DNA from: Anaerolineae bacterium
GTDB lineage: Bacteria > Chloroflexota > Anaerolineae > Promineifilales > Promineifilaceae
DNA: 9,390 nucleotides
Direction: 5' to 3'
Assembly: GCA_014879345.1 (NCBI GenBank)
Contig: JACSSI010000145.1
Coordinates: 1-9,390, forward strand
Shown in pieces: positions 1 to 6,595 of this stretch; position 1 is the first letter of the stretch; each line of letters begins with the position of its first letter. Under the pieces are notes generated by a model. It ran no database searches and had not been told where the DNA came from. It worked only from the letters and a program-made list of their open reading frames with translations. The translations under genes were made by a program, and so were the position numbers.

Positions 1-12
1 GAAAGGTCTGGT

Positions 13-22
13 AACGGCCGTT
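13..22. repeat. AACGGCCGTT palindrome, copy 1
   Basis: Exact copy in non-coding DNA downstream of guaA. Confidence 0.9.
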
Positions 23-82
23 TCGCCCAAAGATAAATATCAACTACCTCAATATACGCATGGATTCATTAGGAGTTGCACA

Positions 83-1675
83 TCACTCCCACTCAATCGT
101 CCCTGGCGGCTTAGATGTAATATCCAGCACCACCCGGTTCACCCCTGGCACTTCATTCACAATGCGGCGGCTCACATGCGCCAGCAAATCATACGGCAGT
201 CGTGCCCAGTCGGCCGTCATGAAATCCTCCGTAGTCACAGCTCTGAGCGCGATGACCTCCTGATACGTCCGGTTATCACCCATCACGCCCACACTCTTCA
301 CAGGCAGCAAAACCGCAAACGATTGTTGTGTGCCATGCTTGAGCATTGTGGCCTTGCGCAGCTCTTCCACAAAAATATCATCAGCTTCCCGCAGCGTTTC
401 CAGGCGTTCCCAGGTGATTTCGCCTAAGCAGCGAATGGCTAAACCCGGCCCCGGGAACGGTTGCCGCCAAATAATACTATCTGGCAGCCCCAATTCTGTG
501 CCGATACGGCGCACCTCATCTTTAAAAAGCAGACTCAATGGCTCCACCAACTCAAAATCCATATCATCTGGCAACCCACCAACATTGTGATGGGTTTTAA
601 TCACATGAGCATCCTTCTTATCTTTACCTGCGCTCTCAATAACATCAGGATAGATAGTACCTTGCGCCAAAAAGTCGATTTTGCCCAGTTTATTGGCCTC
701 GCGCTCAAAAATACGCACGAATTTTTCGCCGATAATTTTACGTTTACGCTCTGGCTCCGTAATCCCATCCAGCGCTTCCAAATATTCCTCAACCGCATTC
801 ACCGCAATGAGATTCATACCTTGTTCGCGGCCAAAGGTCTCTATCACCTGTAACGCCTCATTCTTGCGCAACATGCCATGATCCACAAAGATGCAGACTA
901 ACTGCTCACCAATCGCTTTATGCAGCAAACCCGCAGCCACAGCCGAATCCACACCACCACTCAAACCTAAAACCACCCGTCCATCACCCACTTGCTGCCT
1001 GATTTCAACCACTTGTTCTTCTATAAAATTGGCAGGCGTCCAATCCGGTTGACAGCCGCAAATCTGCCGCACAAAGTTTTCTAACACGACTTTGCCCTGC
1101 GGCGTATGAACCACTTCGGGATGAAATTGCACAGAATAATAATGGCGCTCTGGATCAACGGCCGCAGCAAAGGGAGAGTTGCCGCTATGGGCAATCGGGT
1201 GGAATCCTGGCGCTAAAGCCTCCACTTTGTCTCCATGACTCATCCAGACCTGCTGAAAATGTTTACCATTGGCATCCAATTCATCGCTTAATTGCCAATT
1301 TTGAAAGAGTAGATTGTCCGTTTCATCAATTTTGAGCGTGGCTGGTCCATATTCCCGTTTTTGACTGTGACCCACCGTGCCGCCTAGTCGGTAAGCAAGC
1401 AGTTGCATACCGTAGCAGATGCCTAAAACGGGGACACCACTGTCAAGCACGTAACTGGGTAAAGTTGGGGCACCTTCATCATAAACGCTGTTTGGCCCAC
1501 CACTGAGGATGAACCCTTTTGGGTTTAAGGCCATGATGGTTTCAGGCTGGGTGCGCCAGGAGTAAAGTTCACAATAAACATTGGCTTCCCGCACCCGACG
1601 GGCGATGAGCTGTGAATATTGGGAGCCATAATCGAGAACGACAATGGTATCATGTTGTCTGGTTTTTTTTGGCAT
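83..1675 (-). CDS. guaA: GMP synthase (glutamine-hydrolysing)
   Basis: This enzyme aminates XMP to GMP using glutamine and ATP, the last step of guanine nucleotide synthesis, in the cytosol. The 530-residue product is close to the usual ~525. The N-terminal class I glutamine amidotransferase domain starts at VVLDYGSQ (~12-19), has its nucleophile Cys87 in GICYGMQ, and completes the triad with His185 and Glu187 in QFHPE. The ATP pyrophosphatase domain has the SGGVDS P-loop at 239-244. The C-terminal dimerisation domain carries FPGPGLAIR and ends in the typical PPGTIEWE. The frame is open to an upstream start at 1744, but ATG 1675 is preferred: it has AAAGG seven bases upstream and the family N-terminus follows directly. 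It lies 90 bp downstream of xpt on the same strand, probably in one operon. No terminator is visible in bases 1-82. Identification is secure. Confidence 0.97.
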   Translation of the reverse strand: MPKKTRQHDTIVVLDYGSQYSQLIARRVREANVYCELYSWRTQPETIMALNPKGFILSGGPNSVYDEGAPTLPSYVLDSGVPVLGICYGMQLLAYRLGGTVGHSQKREYGPATLKIDETDNLLFQNWQLSDELDANGKHFQQVWMSHGDKVEALAPGFHPIAHSGNSPFAAAVDPERHYYSVQFHPEVVHTPQGKVVLENFVRQICGCQPDWTPANFIEEQVVEIRQQVGDGRVVLGLSGGVDSAVAAGLLHKAIGEQLVCIFVDHGMLRKNEALQVIETFGREQGMNLIAVNAVEEYLEALDGITEPERKRKIIGEKFVRIFEREANKLGKIDFLAQGTIYPDVIESAGKDKKDAHVIKTHHNVGGLPDDMDFELVEPLSLLFKDEVRRIGTELGLPDSIIWRQPFPGPGLAIRCLGEITWERLETLREADDIFVEELRKATMLKHGTQQSFAVLLPVKSVGVMGDNRTYQEVIALRAVTTEDFMTADWARLPYDLLAHVSRRIVNEVPGVNRVVLDITSKPPGTIEWE

Positions 1676-1680
1676 AAGAT

Positions 1681-1687
1681 TACCTTT
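1681..1687 (-). promoter_or_regulatory. Ribosome binding site of guaA
   Basis: Read on the minus strand this is AAAGGTA. The AAAGG core ends seven bases before ATG 1675. It decides that start over in-frame upstream starts (up to 1744), which would add residues not expected in GuaA. Confidence 0.6.
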
Positions 1688-1765
1688 GCCAACGAGAGCC
1701 CCTAAGGGTTTTAGGTTTCGTGGCATTGAATTACTCGATACCAAACCGTCAGGGTCTGGGTGGTT

Positions 1766-2338
1766 TTAAGCAACGACAATCTTGCCGTCATCCATGCTGG
1801 TGATGGTGGCGGCAGCTTCAATGGGAACGCCCCAATGTTCGAGTGCTTCACGGCCGCCTTCAAATGATTTCTCGACAACAGCGGCAATGCCTAGCAAGGT
1901 TGCCCCGCTGCTTTGCACAATGCGGGCAAGCGCGTCAATAGTGCGGCCGCTGGCGAGGAAATCATCAACAATGAGAATGCGGTCTTCTGCGTGTAGAAAT
2001 TCAGGCGAAACCATGAGCATCACTTCACCTCCCTTGGTGTGGCTGGGCGCAGAGTCGATATAGACCGGCTCTTTCATGGTGATGGGCTTGTGTTTACGGG
2101 CGTAAACGATAGGGATGTTGCCCATTGCTTTGCCAGTCATCACGGCCGGAATGATGCCACTCACTTCAGCAGTGAGGATGCGTGTGGGTTGGGTGTGAGC
2201 GAACCGTTGGGCAATGTCTGCTCCAATTGCTTCCATTAAATTGGCATCTAGTTGATGGTTCAAAAAACTATCAATTTTGAGGATACCACGTCCTAGATTT
2301 TGACCTTCTATTTCAATTCTTTCTTTAAGCGTGTGCAT
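1766..2338 (-). CDS. xpt: Xanthine phosphoribosyltransferase
   Basis: The enzyme transfers the phosphoribosyl group of PRPP onto xanthine to make XMP, salvaging the purine in the cytosol. The product is 190 residues, against about 194 for Bacillus Xpt. The N-terminal block LKIDSFLNHQLD (~20-31) is typical of Xpt. ARKHKP at 80-85 lies in the hood/core region, and the PRPP-binding loop ILIVDDFLASGRT spans 121-133. VVEKSFEGGRE follows at ~154-164, as in the Bacillus enzyme. ATG 2338 gives the family's normal N-terminus; its Shine-Dalgarno is poor (AGG about 11 bases upstream). guaA follows on the same strand, so the pair makes a short xanthine-XMP-GMP route. No purine riboswitch core was recognised in the leader. 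Adenine phosphoribosyltransferase, a relative, is less likely given the Xpt-specific N-terminus. Confidence 0.93.
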   Translation of the reverse strand: MHTLKERIEIEGQNLGRGILKIDSFLNHQLDANLMEAIGADIAQRFAHTQPTRILTAEVSGIIPAVMTGKAMGNIPIVYARKHKPITMKEPVYIDSAPSHTKGGEVMLMVSPEFLHAEDRILIVDDFLASGRTIDALARIVQSSGATLLGIAAVVEKSFEGGREALEHWGVPIEAAATITSMDDGKIVVA

Positions 2339-2446
2339 GATTTTTAACCTGATTTTGGAATGTTTTGGCTGTTTAGCCCCTTTTGCGTATCTTTGTTAAT
2401 CTTATATCATCGTGTTTGTGAGGGCTATAGTGAAAAGCCTCTAAAA

Positions 2447-2475
2447 AATTTAAATATTTGAGAAGAGTTTCACAA
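2447..2475 (-). promoter_or_regulatory. Weak candidate promoter for xpt-guaA
   Basis: On the minus strand, TTGTGA (2475-2470) and TAAATT (2452-2447) are separated by 17 bp. Each hexamer matches the sigma-70 consensus at four of six bases. It would give a leader of about 100 nt before xpt. The match is modest and other AT-rich placements exist in this region. Confidence 0.3.
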
Positions 2476-2482
2476 ATTCGGC

Positions 2483-2511
2483 TTGACGTTAACTGGTGGG
2501 TATTTTATAAT
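2483..2511 (+). promoter_or_regulatory. Strong sigma-70-type promoter for the polyprenyl synthase
   Basis: TTGACG (2483-2488) and a perfect TATAAT (2506-2511) are separated by exactly 17 bp. Transcription should start near 2518, giving a leader of about 43 nt before ATG 2561. This is the clearest promoter in the window. It faces away from xpt. Confidence 0.85.
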
Positions 2512-2548
2512 CCGCTAAAGCGTTCAAAAAAAATTGAAAGTTGTGAAC

Positions 2549-2552
2549 AAGG
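2549..2552 (+). promoter_or_regulatory. Ribosome binding site of the polyprenyl synthase
   Basis: AAGG lies eight bases before ATG 2561. This supports 2561 over the in-frame TTG at 2534, which has only an A-rich run upstream and would sit about 16 nt from the predicted transcription start. Confidence 0.55.
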
Positions 2553-2560
2553 CAAATATT

Positions 2561-3505
2561 ATGGTAATCGAAATCTTGGAAAAAGGGCTGGAAGCTGTTG
2601 AAGATCAACTGGCCTCTGTGGTTCGTAGTGACATCTCTGTTTTAGAAGATGCGAGTTTGCACATCGTCTCTTCCGGTGGCAAACGGGTGCGGCCACGGAT
2701 GGTGCTTTTGGGCTATTTGGCGGCTGGCGGTACGGATATTGATTCTGTGGTGCCGTTGGCGGCTGCTGTGGAAATGGTGCATACAGCCACGCTTGTTCAT
2801 GACGATATTAATGATCACAGCTTAACTCGTCGGGGCAAGATTACGGTTCATGCTCGTTGGGGGCGCACGTTTGCCCTGTTGACGGGTGATTATCTTTTTA
2901 CGAAGGTTTATGAGTTAATGGCACCTTATGGTGTGGAACCTAATATTATTATTGCTGATGCCTGCACGAAATTGGTGGAAGGGGAAACGCTGCAAGCGGC
3001 TGCTGCCAAATCTGGTTCTATGGATCGAGAGACGTATAAACAGATTATTAGCTTGAAAACGGCGAGTTTGTTTGAGGCATCGGGGCGGCTGGGTGCGCTT
3101 ATTGCCGGGGGTGATGAAGAGACTGTTGAGGCGTTGGCAAAATATGCGTATAACCTGGGCCTGACATTCCAAATTGTGGATGATATTTTGGATATTATTG
3201 GGGATGCTGAGGCAATGGGCAAGCCTACTGGTCTGGATATTAGCCAGAATCGAGGTGTGGCGATGGCTCAGAATGGCGGTGAGGATGTGAAAACGGCCGT
3301 TGTCGAGTTAGAAATTGAAGAAGAAACAGACCCCTTTAAGCTGATGATGCAGAATTTACGTGAATCGGGAGCTGTGGAAGTGGCACGTTTTCAGGCAGAA
3401 GAGATGTCTAGACGAGCCAGACAAGCACTGGCACACGTGCCGCCATCAGAGGCGCGAGATGAGCTGGAAAACCTGATTGACCTGGTTTTAGAACGGGATC
3501 ACTAA
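2561..3505 (+). CDS. Polyprenyl diphosphate synthase (trans, long-chain type)
   Basis: A trans-isoprenyl diphosphate synthase that extends an allylic diphosphate with isopentenyl diphosphate, most likely for a quinone side chain or a similar lipid. From ATG 2561 it is 314 residues, a normal length. Motifs in order are GGKRVRP (~39-45), the first aspartate-rich motif DDIND (81-85) followed by TRRG, and the second motif DDILD (207-211). The residue five positions before the first motif is Ala, a small residue usually linked to long products; chain length is otherwise inferred. After GKPTGLD (~220-226), the usual TLP-type segment is replaced by SQNRGVAMAQNGG, and an acidic stretch (EIEEETD) follows. 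The gene is flanked by its own strong promoter and terminator, so it is probably monocistronic. Product length (heptaprenyl to solanesyl, or GGPP) cannot be settled from sequence. Confidence 0.92.
   Translation: MVIEILEKGLEAVEDQLASVVRSDISVLEDASLHIVSSGGKRVRPRMVLLGYLAAGGTDIDSVVPLAAAVEMVHTATLVHDDINDHSLTRRGKITVHARWGRTFALLTGDYLFTKVYELMAPYGVEPNIIIADACTKLVEGETLQAAAAKSGSMDRETYKQIISLKTASLFEASGRLGALIAGGDEETVEALAKYAYNLGLTFQIVDDILDIIGDAEAMGKPTGLDISQNRGVAMAQNGGEDVKTAVVELEIEEETDPFKLMMQNLRESGAVEVARFQAEEMSRRARQALAHVPPSEARDELENLIDLVLERDH
3292..3301. repeat. AACGGCCGTT palindrome, copy 2
   Basis: Exact copy inside the polyprenyl synthase gene, where it is read as Thr-Ala-Val codons (ACG GCC GTT). Confidence 0.9.
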
Positions 3506-3511
3506 ACGACT

Positions 3512-3544
3512 AAAAGCCCATTCAACAGTGAATGGGCTTTTTTT
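3512..3544 (+). terminator. Intrinsic terminator of the polyprenyl synthase
   Basis: AAAAGCCCATTC (3512-3523) pairs fully with GAATGGGCTTTT (3530-3541) around a 6-base loop. A run of seven T follows the GC part of the stem (3538-3544). It begins six bases after the stop codon. Confidence 0.95.
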
Positions 3545-3701
3545 GAGCAACGTTTTGTCCTGATTTGGGTTTTAATCTTCTGGCAGGATTTGGTGGGGAC
3601 AGTTAAAATTGGGAATTTAGATCATTTGGTGCGCGTACGATAGATTAATAAATTTTATAGACTAGATTGCATATTTTTGGAATATGAGATTTTGTTTGGT
3701 T

Positions 3702-3706
3702 AGGAG
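3702..3706 (+). promoter_or_regulatory. Ribosome binding site of the oxoamine synthase
   Basis: AGGAG lies seven bases before ATG 3714. This is a strong Shine-Dalgarno that fixes the start. No convincing -35/-10 pair was found in 3545-3700, although the region is AT-rich. Confidence 0.8.
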
Positions 3707-3713
3707 ATGAAGG

Positions 3714-4925
3714 ATGACTAGTGCTGAAACGAGAGGAAGAATATCCCTCACACCACCAATGCTTCATGATGTTGAATATTATAAAAAAGAAGGCATTTAT
3801 TTTTATTTAGAGGCTACACAGGAGCTGCTGCCAAACGGCCGTGTTGATGTGATCAACTATGGTGAAATGATCATGTTGGGCAGCTATTCTTATTTAGGGC
3901 TTATTGGGCATCCCAAAATCAATGAGGCGGCAAAAGCGGCCATCGACAAATATGGCACGGGTACGCATGGTGTACGTTTGTTGGCTGGTTCTTTGGATTT
4001 GCATAATCAACTGGAAGAACGCATTGCCAAATTCAAGAAGACAGATGGCGCGATCACTTATTCCAGCGGCTATGCTACCAATTTAGCGACAATTTCTAGC
4101 TTGTTACGCAAAGGCGATACGGTTATTAGCGATAAGCTAAACCATGCCAGTATTGTGGATGGTTGTATGCTGGCAATGGCTCACCATGTACGCTTCCGCC
4201 ATAATGACATGGATCATCTGGAGCGGCGGCTACATGCGGCTGATCCTGATACCCGTAAACTGGTTGTGGCTGATGCCGTTTTCAGCATGGATGGCGATAT
4301 TATTGATCTGCCCAATATGGTGAAACTGTGCAAGAAATATGACGCTTATTTGATGATTGATGAAGCTCACTCGATTGGTGTGCTCGGTGAAACGGGGCAT
4401 GGCATTGAAGAACATTTTGATCTGCCGCCCGATTCTGTGGATATCAAGATGGGGACTTTGAGCAAGACGATTCCCAGTGCCGGTGGCTATGTGGCGGGTA
4501 ATGAACAATTGATTACCTTCCTCAAACATGAGGCGCGGGCATTCATCTTTTCGGCGGCGGTGCCACCTCCTTCGGCGGCAGCGGCGAAAGCGGCTTTTGA
4601 TGTGATTGATGAGGAGCCGTGGCGCGTGAAAAAGGTGCAGGAAAACTACAAAGGGTTTGCTAATAAGCTGCGTGAGGCGGGTTATGATTTGCTGCAAACG
4701 GAAACGGCGATTGTGCCGATTGTGTGTGGTGATGTGGAACCGGCCGTGCGTCTAGCGAATTATTGCCAGCGGAATGGTATTTTTGTGCAGGCGGTGGTAG
4801 CGCCGGTTGTGCCGGCCCATCTTTCCCGTTTGCGTGCTTGTGTTTTGGCTTCACACACCAAGGAAGACCTGGATTACTGTGCTAATGTGATGATTGAAGG
4901 TGGTAAAGCGCTAGGGATTATTTAG
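3714..4925 (+). CDS. PLP-dependent alpha-oxoamine synthase (BioF/KBL/SPT family)
   Basis: A fold-type I PLP enzyme of the group that condenses an amino acid with an acyl-CoA or acyl carrier thioester with loss of CO2. The group includes 8-amino-7-oxononanoate synthase, aminoketobutyrate ligase, serine palmitoyltransferase and 5-aminolevulinate synthase. The 403-residue length is typical. Visible motifs are the substrate loop SYSYLGL (57-63), GTGTHGVRLLAG (81-92), SSGYATN (117-123), LNHASIVDG with stacking His144, IDEAHS with Asp216 for the PLP ring nitrogen, and the Schiff-base Lys251 in TLSKT followed by AGGYVAG. No bio, kbl, hem or acyl-carrier gene is adjacent, so the substrate is unknown. 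The GVRLLAGS segment looks more like the KBL/SPT side than BioF, which is a weak inference. An N-terminal extension of ~45 residues precedes the core. It is separated from both neighbours by terminators. Confidence 0.88.
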   Translation: MTSAETRGRISLTPPMLHDVEYYKKEGIYFYLEATQELLPNGRVDVINYGEMIMLGSYSYLGLIGHPKINEAAKAAIDKYGTGTHGVRLLAGSLDLHNQLEERIAKFKKTDGAITYSSGYATNLATISSLLRKGDTVISDKLNHASIVDGCMLAMAHHVRFRHNDMDHLERRLHAADPDTRKLVVADAVFSMDGDIIDLPNMVKLCKKYDAYLMIDEAHSIGVLGETGHGIEEHFDLPPDSVDIKMGTLSKTIPSAGGYVAGNEQLITFLKHEARAFIFSAAVPPPSAAAAKAAFDVIDEEPWRVKKVQENYKGFANKLREAGYDLLQTETAIVPIVCGDVEPAVRLANYCQRNGIFVQAVVAPVVPAHLSRLRACVLASHTKEDLDYCANVMIEGGKALGII

Positions 4926-5079
4926 TTTTCAGCAGACAGTTTTCAGTGAACAATGGGTCGGTGGCTTAGAGATGAGTGACCGACCTTTTTTATTGTGACG
5001 CGGTTGCTGAAAGGTGAAAATGCCAGTGCCCAATAGATATGATTGCAGCTTACTGAAAACTGTACATTGAAAACTGTAC
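4924..5079. repeat. Block bounded by inverted pairs of a GAAAACTG repeat
   Basis: The left arm has two copies of AGTTTTCAG (4924-4932 and 4938-4946), 14 bp apart. The right arm has two copies of TGAAAACTGTAC (5054-5065 and 5068-5079), also 14 bp apart and in the opposite orientation. The best arm match is ACAGTTTTCAGT (4936-4947) against ACTGAAAACTGT (5052-5063). The left arm overlaps the stop codon of the upstream gene, and an intrinsic terminator lies inside. A related unit occurs near the right edge of the window. This could be a small non-coding mobile or palindromic intergenic repeat; no open reading frame or transposase is present. Confidence 0.65.
4956..4991 (+). terminator. Intrinsic terminator of the oxoamine synthase
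   Basis: GGTCGGT (4956-4962) pairs with ACCGACC (4979-4985) around a 16-base loop, followed by six T. It sits 30 bases after the stop and separates this gene from the membrane protein gene. Confidence 0.85.
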
Positions 5080-5145
5080 GCTGCATGTAGCCTCTTCGTT
5101 AGGTTAGCGGTAGTAATTTGAGATAAACTGGCGAACGGTGATTTT

Positions 5146-6585
5146 ATGAGTTCTTTTTCTGACAAATCTTCTTGGCGGGATAGACCGACCAGTTCTATTG
5201 TGGTGATGGGGCTGTTGTTGGGGGGAACGGCCGTTCTCGGCGGGTTAGTGCTTGCTTTTGGCGGGCCGCTGGCTGGCGCGGCATTGTTTGCGGCGCTCAT
5301 CGTGGGGCTGGTGGTGCTGCGTGACATCGAAATTGGTTTTTGGGGCGTGATTTTGGTGGTCTGTTTACTGCCATTTGCCACACTGCCCATTGATATTGGT
5401 TTGACGCCCACTTTTCTGGATATGGCGTTGGGGGCTGTGTTTGCCATTTGGGGGTTAGGGCTGGTGACGGGGCGACAACGGACGGTTGTGATGTCGCCGT
5501 TGACCATTCCCTTGGGCATTTTCATTGTGGTGGCGGTGTTTGCCTTTATCTTTGGTCTTGGTAATGGACCATTGACGCCTACGCTGCTGCGTAAATTTGC
5601 TGAATTGATTCTGAGCCTTTCCTTTGTTCTGATTATCATTGACTATGCTACAACCTGGCTTCGTTTGGAACGGTTGGTGAAGGTGGTGATTTTGGCGGGT
5701 GCGGGTGCGGCGGTGATTGCTATTGGTTTGTGGTTGATTCCTGAAGATGCGGCCAACACGGGCTTGAATCTATTGACACGTTTGGGGTATCCGGGCGGCT
5801 GGGTGATTCGTTATATTGAGGAGAATCCGGCACTATCGGAGCGGGCAATTGGCACCTCTGTTGATCCGAATGTGTTGGGCGGGTTGCTGTTGATGATTGG
5901 GGCTTTGATGGGGCCGCAGTTGGTATCGAAACGGCCGTTATTTCCCCGTTGGCTCACGTATCTGTTATTTGGCACGATTTTGCTGGGTCTTATCCTCACA
6001 TTTTCGCGTAGTGCGATGTTTGGTCTGGCGGCTGGTTTTGGGTTTATTGCCGTGCTGCGTTATCGGCGGCTGATTCCATATATGGCTGTTGCGGGTATTT
6101 TGTTTTTGCTGCTGCCGATTACGCAGGGATATGTAGCCCGTTTTGTGGAGGGGGTTTTAGGGCAAGACCTGGCGACGCAGATGCGTTTTGGTGAGTATAA
6201 AGATGCTCTGATTCTTATTCAGCGGTATCCATTGTTTGGCGTGGGCTTTGCAGGCACACCGGATATTGACATCTACCTGGGTGTTGCCAATGTTTATTTT
6301 ACGATTGCGGAAGTGATGGGACTGGTGGGGTTGTTATCCTTTTTTGCGGTGATTATTGGTGTATTTGTTTATGCGTTTCTCAACCGCAACATCATCAGAA
6401 CGTATCCACGACAGGATGCGGTCTGGTTGGGTTTACATGCAGCGTTGGTGGGGGCGTTGGCGGCGGGTATTTTTGATCATTACTTGTTTAATATGGAATT
6501 CCATCATGCGGTGACGGCGTTTTGGCTGCTGGTAGGGCTGGCTATTGCGTCAACGCGGGTGGGAAGTGTTGCGATTGACGATTAG
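5146..6585 (+). CDS. O-antigen ligase/polymerase-like membrane protein (Wzy_C/WaaL type)
   Basis: A 479-residue polytopic membrane protein resembling the O-antigen ligase family, which joins or polymerises lipid-linked glycans at the outer face of the cytoplasmic membrane. About 12 hydrophobic helices can be drawn, roughly 18-38, 42-58, 62-82, 91-108, 119-139, 150-168, 178-197, 242-259, 269-286, 290-327, 381-411 and 427-470. The family signature is the LTFSRSAMFG segment (284-293), followed by a large loop (~328-380) containing RFGEYKDAL and RYPLFGVGF, as in Wzy_C proteins. The helix ending in DHYLFN (444-449) also fits. The Shine-Dalgarno is weak (GGTGA, four bases before ATG). No glycosyltransferase is adjacent, so the glycan, and whether it is a ligase or a polymerase, are unknown. 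Its stop lies one base from that of the converging kinase gene. Confidence 0.85.
   Translation: MSSFSDKSSWRDRPTSSIVVMGLLLGGTAVLGGLVLAFGGPLAGAALFAALIVGLVVLRDIEIGFWGVILVVCLLPFATLPIDIGLTPTFLDMALGAVFAIWGLGLVTGRQRTVVMSPLTIPLGIFIVVAVFAFIFGLGNGPLTPTLLRKFAELILSLSFVLIIIDYATTWLRLERLVKVVILAGAGAAVIAIGLWLIPEDAANTGLNLLTRLGYPGGWVIRYIEENPALSERAIGTSVDPNVLGGLLLMIGALMGPQLVSKRPLFPRWLTYLLFGTILLGLILTFSRSAMFGLAAGFGFIAVLRYRRLIPYMAVAGILFLLLPITQGYVARFVEGVLGQDLATQMRFGEYKDALILIQRYPLFGVGFAGTPDIDIYLGVANVYFTIAEVMGLVGLLSFFAVIIGVFVYAFLNRNIIRTYPRQDAVWLGLHAALVGALAAGIFDHYLFNMEFHHAVTAFWLLVGLAIASTRVGSVAIDD
5226..5235. repeat. AACGGCCGTT palindrome, copy 3
   Basis: Exact copy inside the O-antigen ligase-like gene, read as Thr-Ala-Val in a membrane helix. 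Confidence 0.9.
5930..5939. repeat. AACGGCCGTT palindrome, copy 4
   Basis: Exact copy in the same gene but in another codon phase, read as Lys-Arg-Pro-Leu (AAA CGG CCG TTA). Confidence 0.9.
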
Positions 6586-6595
6586 CTTAGTCGTC
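6577..6595. other. Short palindrome across the two convergent stop codons
   Basis: GACGATTA (6577-6584) pairs with TAGTCGTC (6588-6595), with one G-T wobble in the RNA, around a 3-base centre that holds the gap between the stops. No T-run follows on either strand, so it is not a standard terminator. It may be chance, since both proteins end in Asp-Asp codons. Confidence 0.35.

Noticed and set aside
461..853. 130-residue plus-strand reading frame inside guaA
   Set aside because: It is antisense to a well-conserved gene, has no recognisable motif or ribosome binding site, and looks like a mirror frame of GuaA.
2424..2442. Hairpin AGGGCT...AGCCT in the xpt leader region
   Set aside because: The stem needs a bulge and no T-run follows on either strand. 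It is too weak to call a terminator or attenuator.
2339..2533. Purine riboswitch ahead of xpt
   Set aside because: The conserved core and the three-helix arrangement could not be found on the minus strand. The TATAATCC string at 2506 lies on the plus strand and is explained as a -10 box.
3621..3661. Possible promoter for the oxoamine synthase (TTGGTG with TAAATT or TATAGA)
   Set aside because: No hexamer pair has both acceptable matches and 16-18 bp spacing.
5011..5023. 13-bp match between AAGGTGAAAATGC here and the minus strand at 9254-9266
   Set aside because: Roughly one 13-bp match is expected by chance in a window of this size, and the flanks do not extend it convincingly.
4929..5639. 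236-residue minus-strand reading frame overlapping the O-antigen ligase-like gene
   Set aside because: The composition is low complexity (Thr, Asn, Pro, Lys), as expected from the antisense of a hydrophobic gene. It also covers the repeat block and the terminator.
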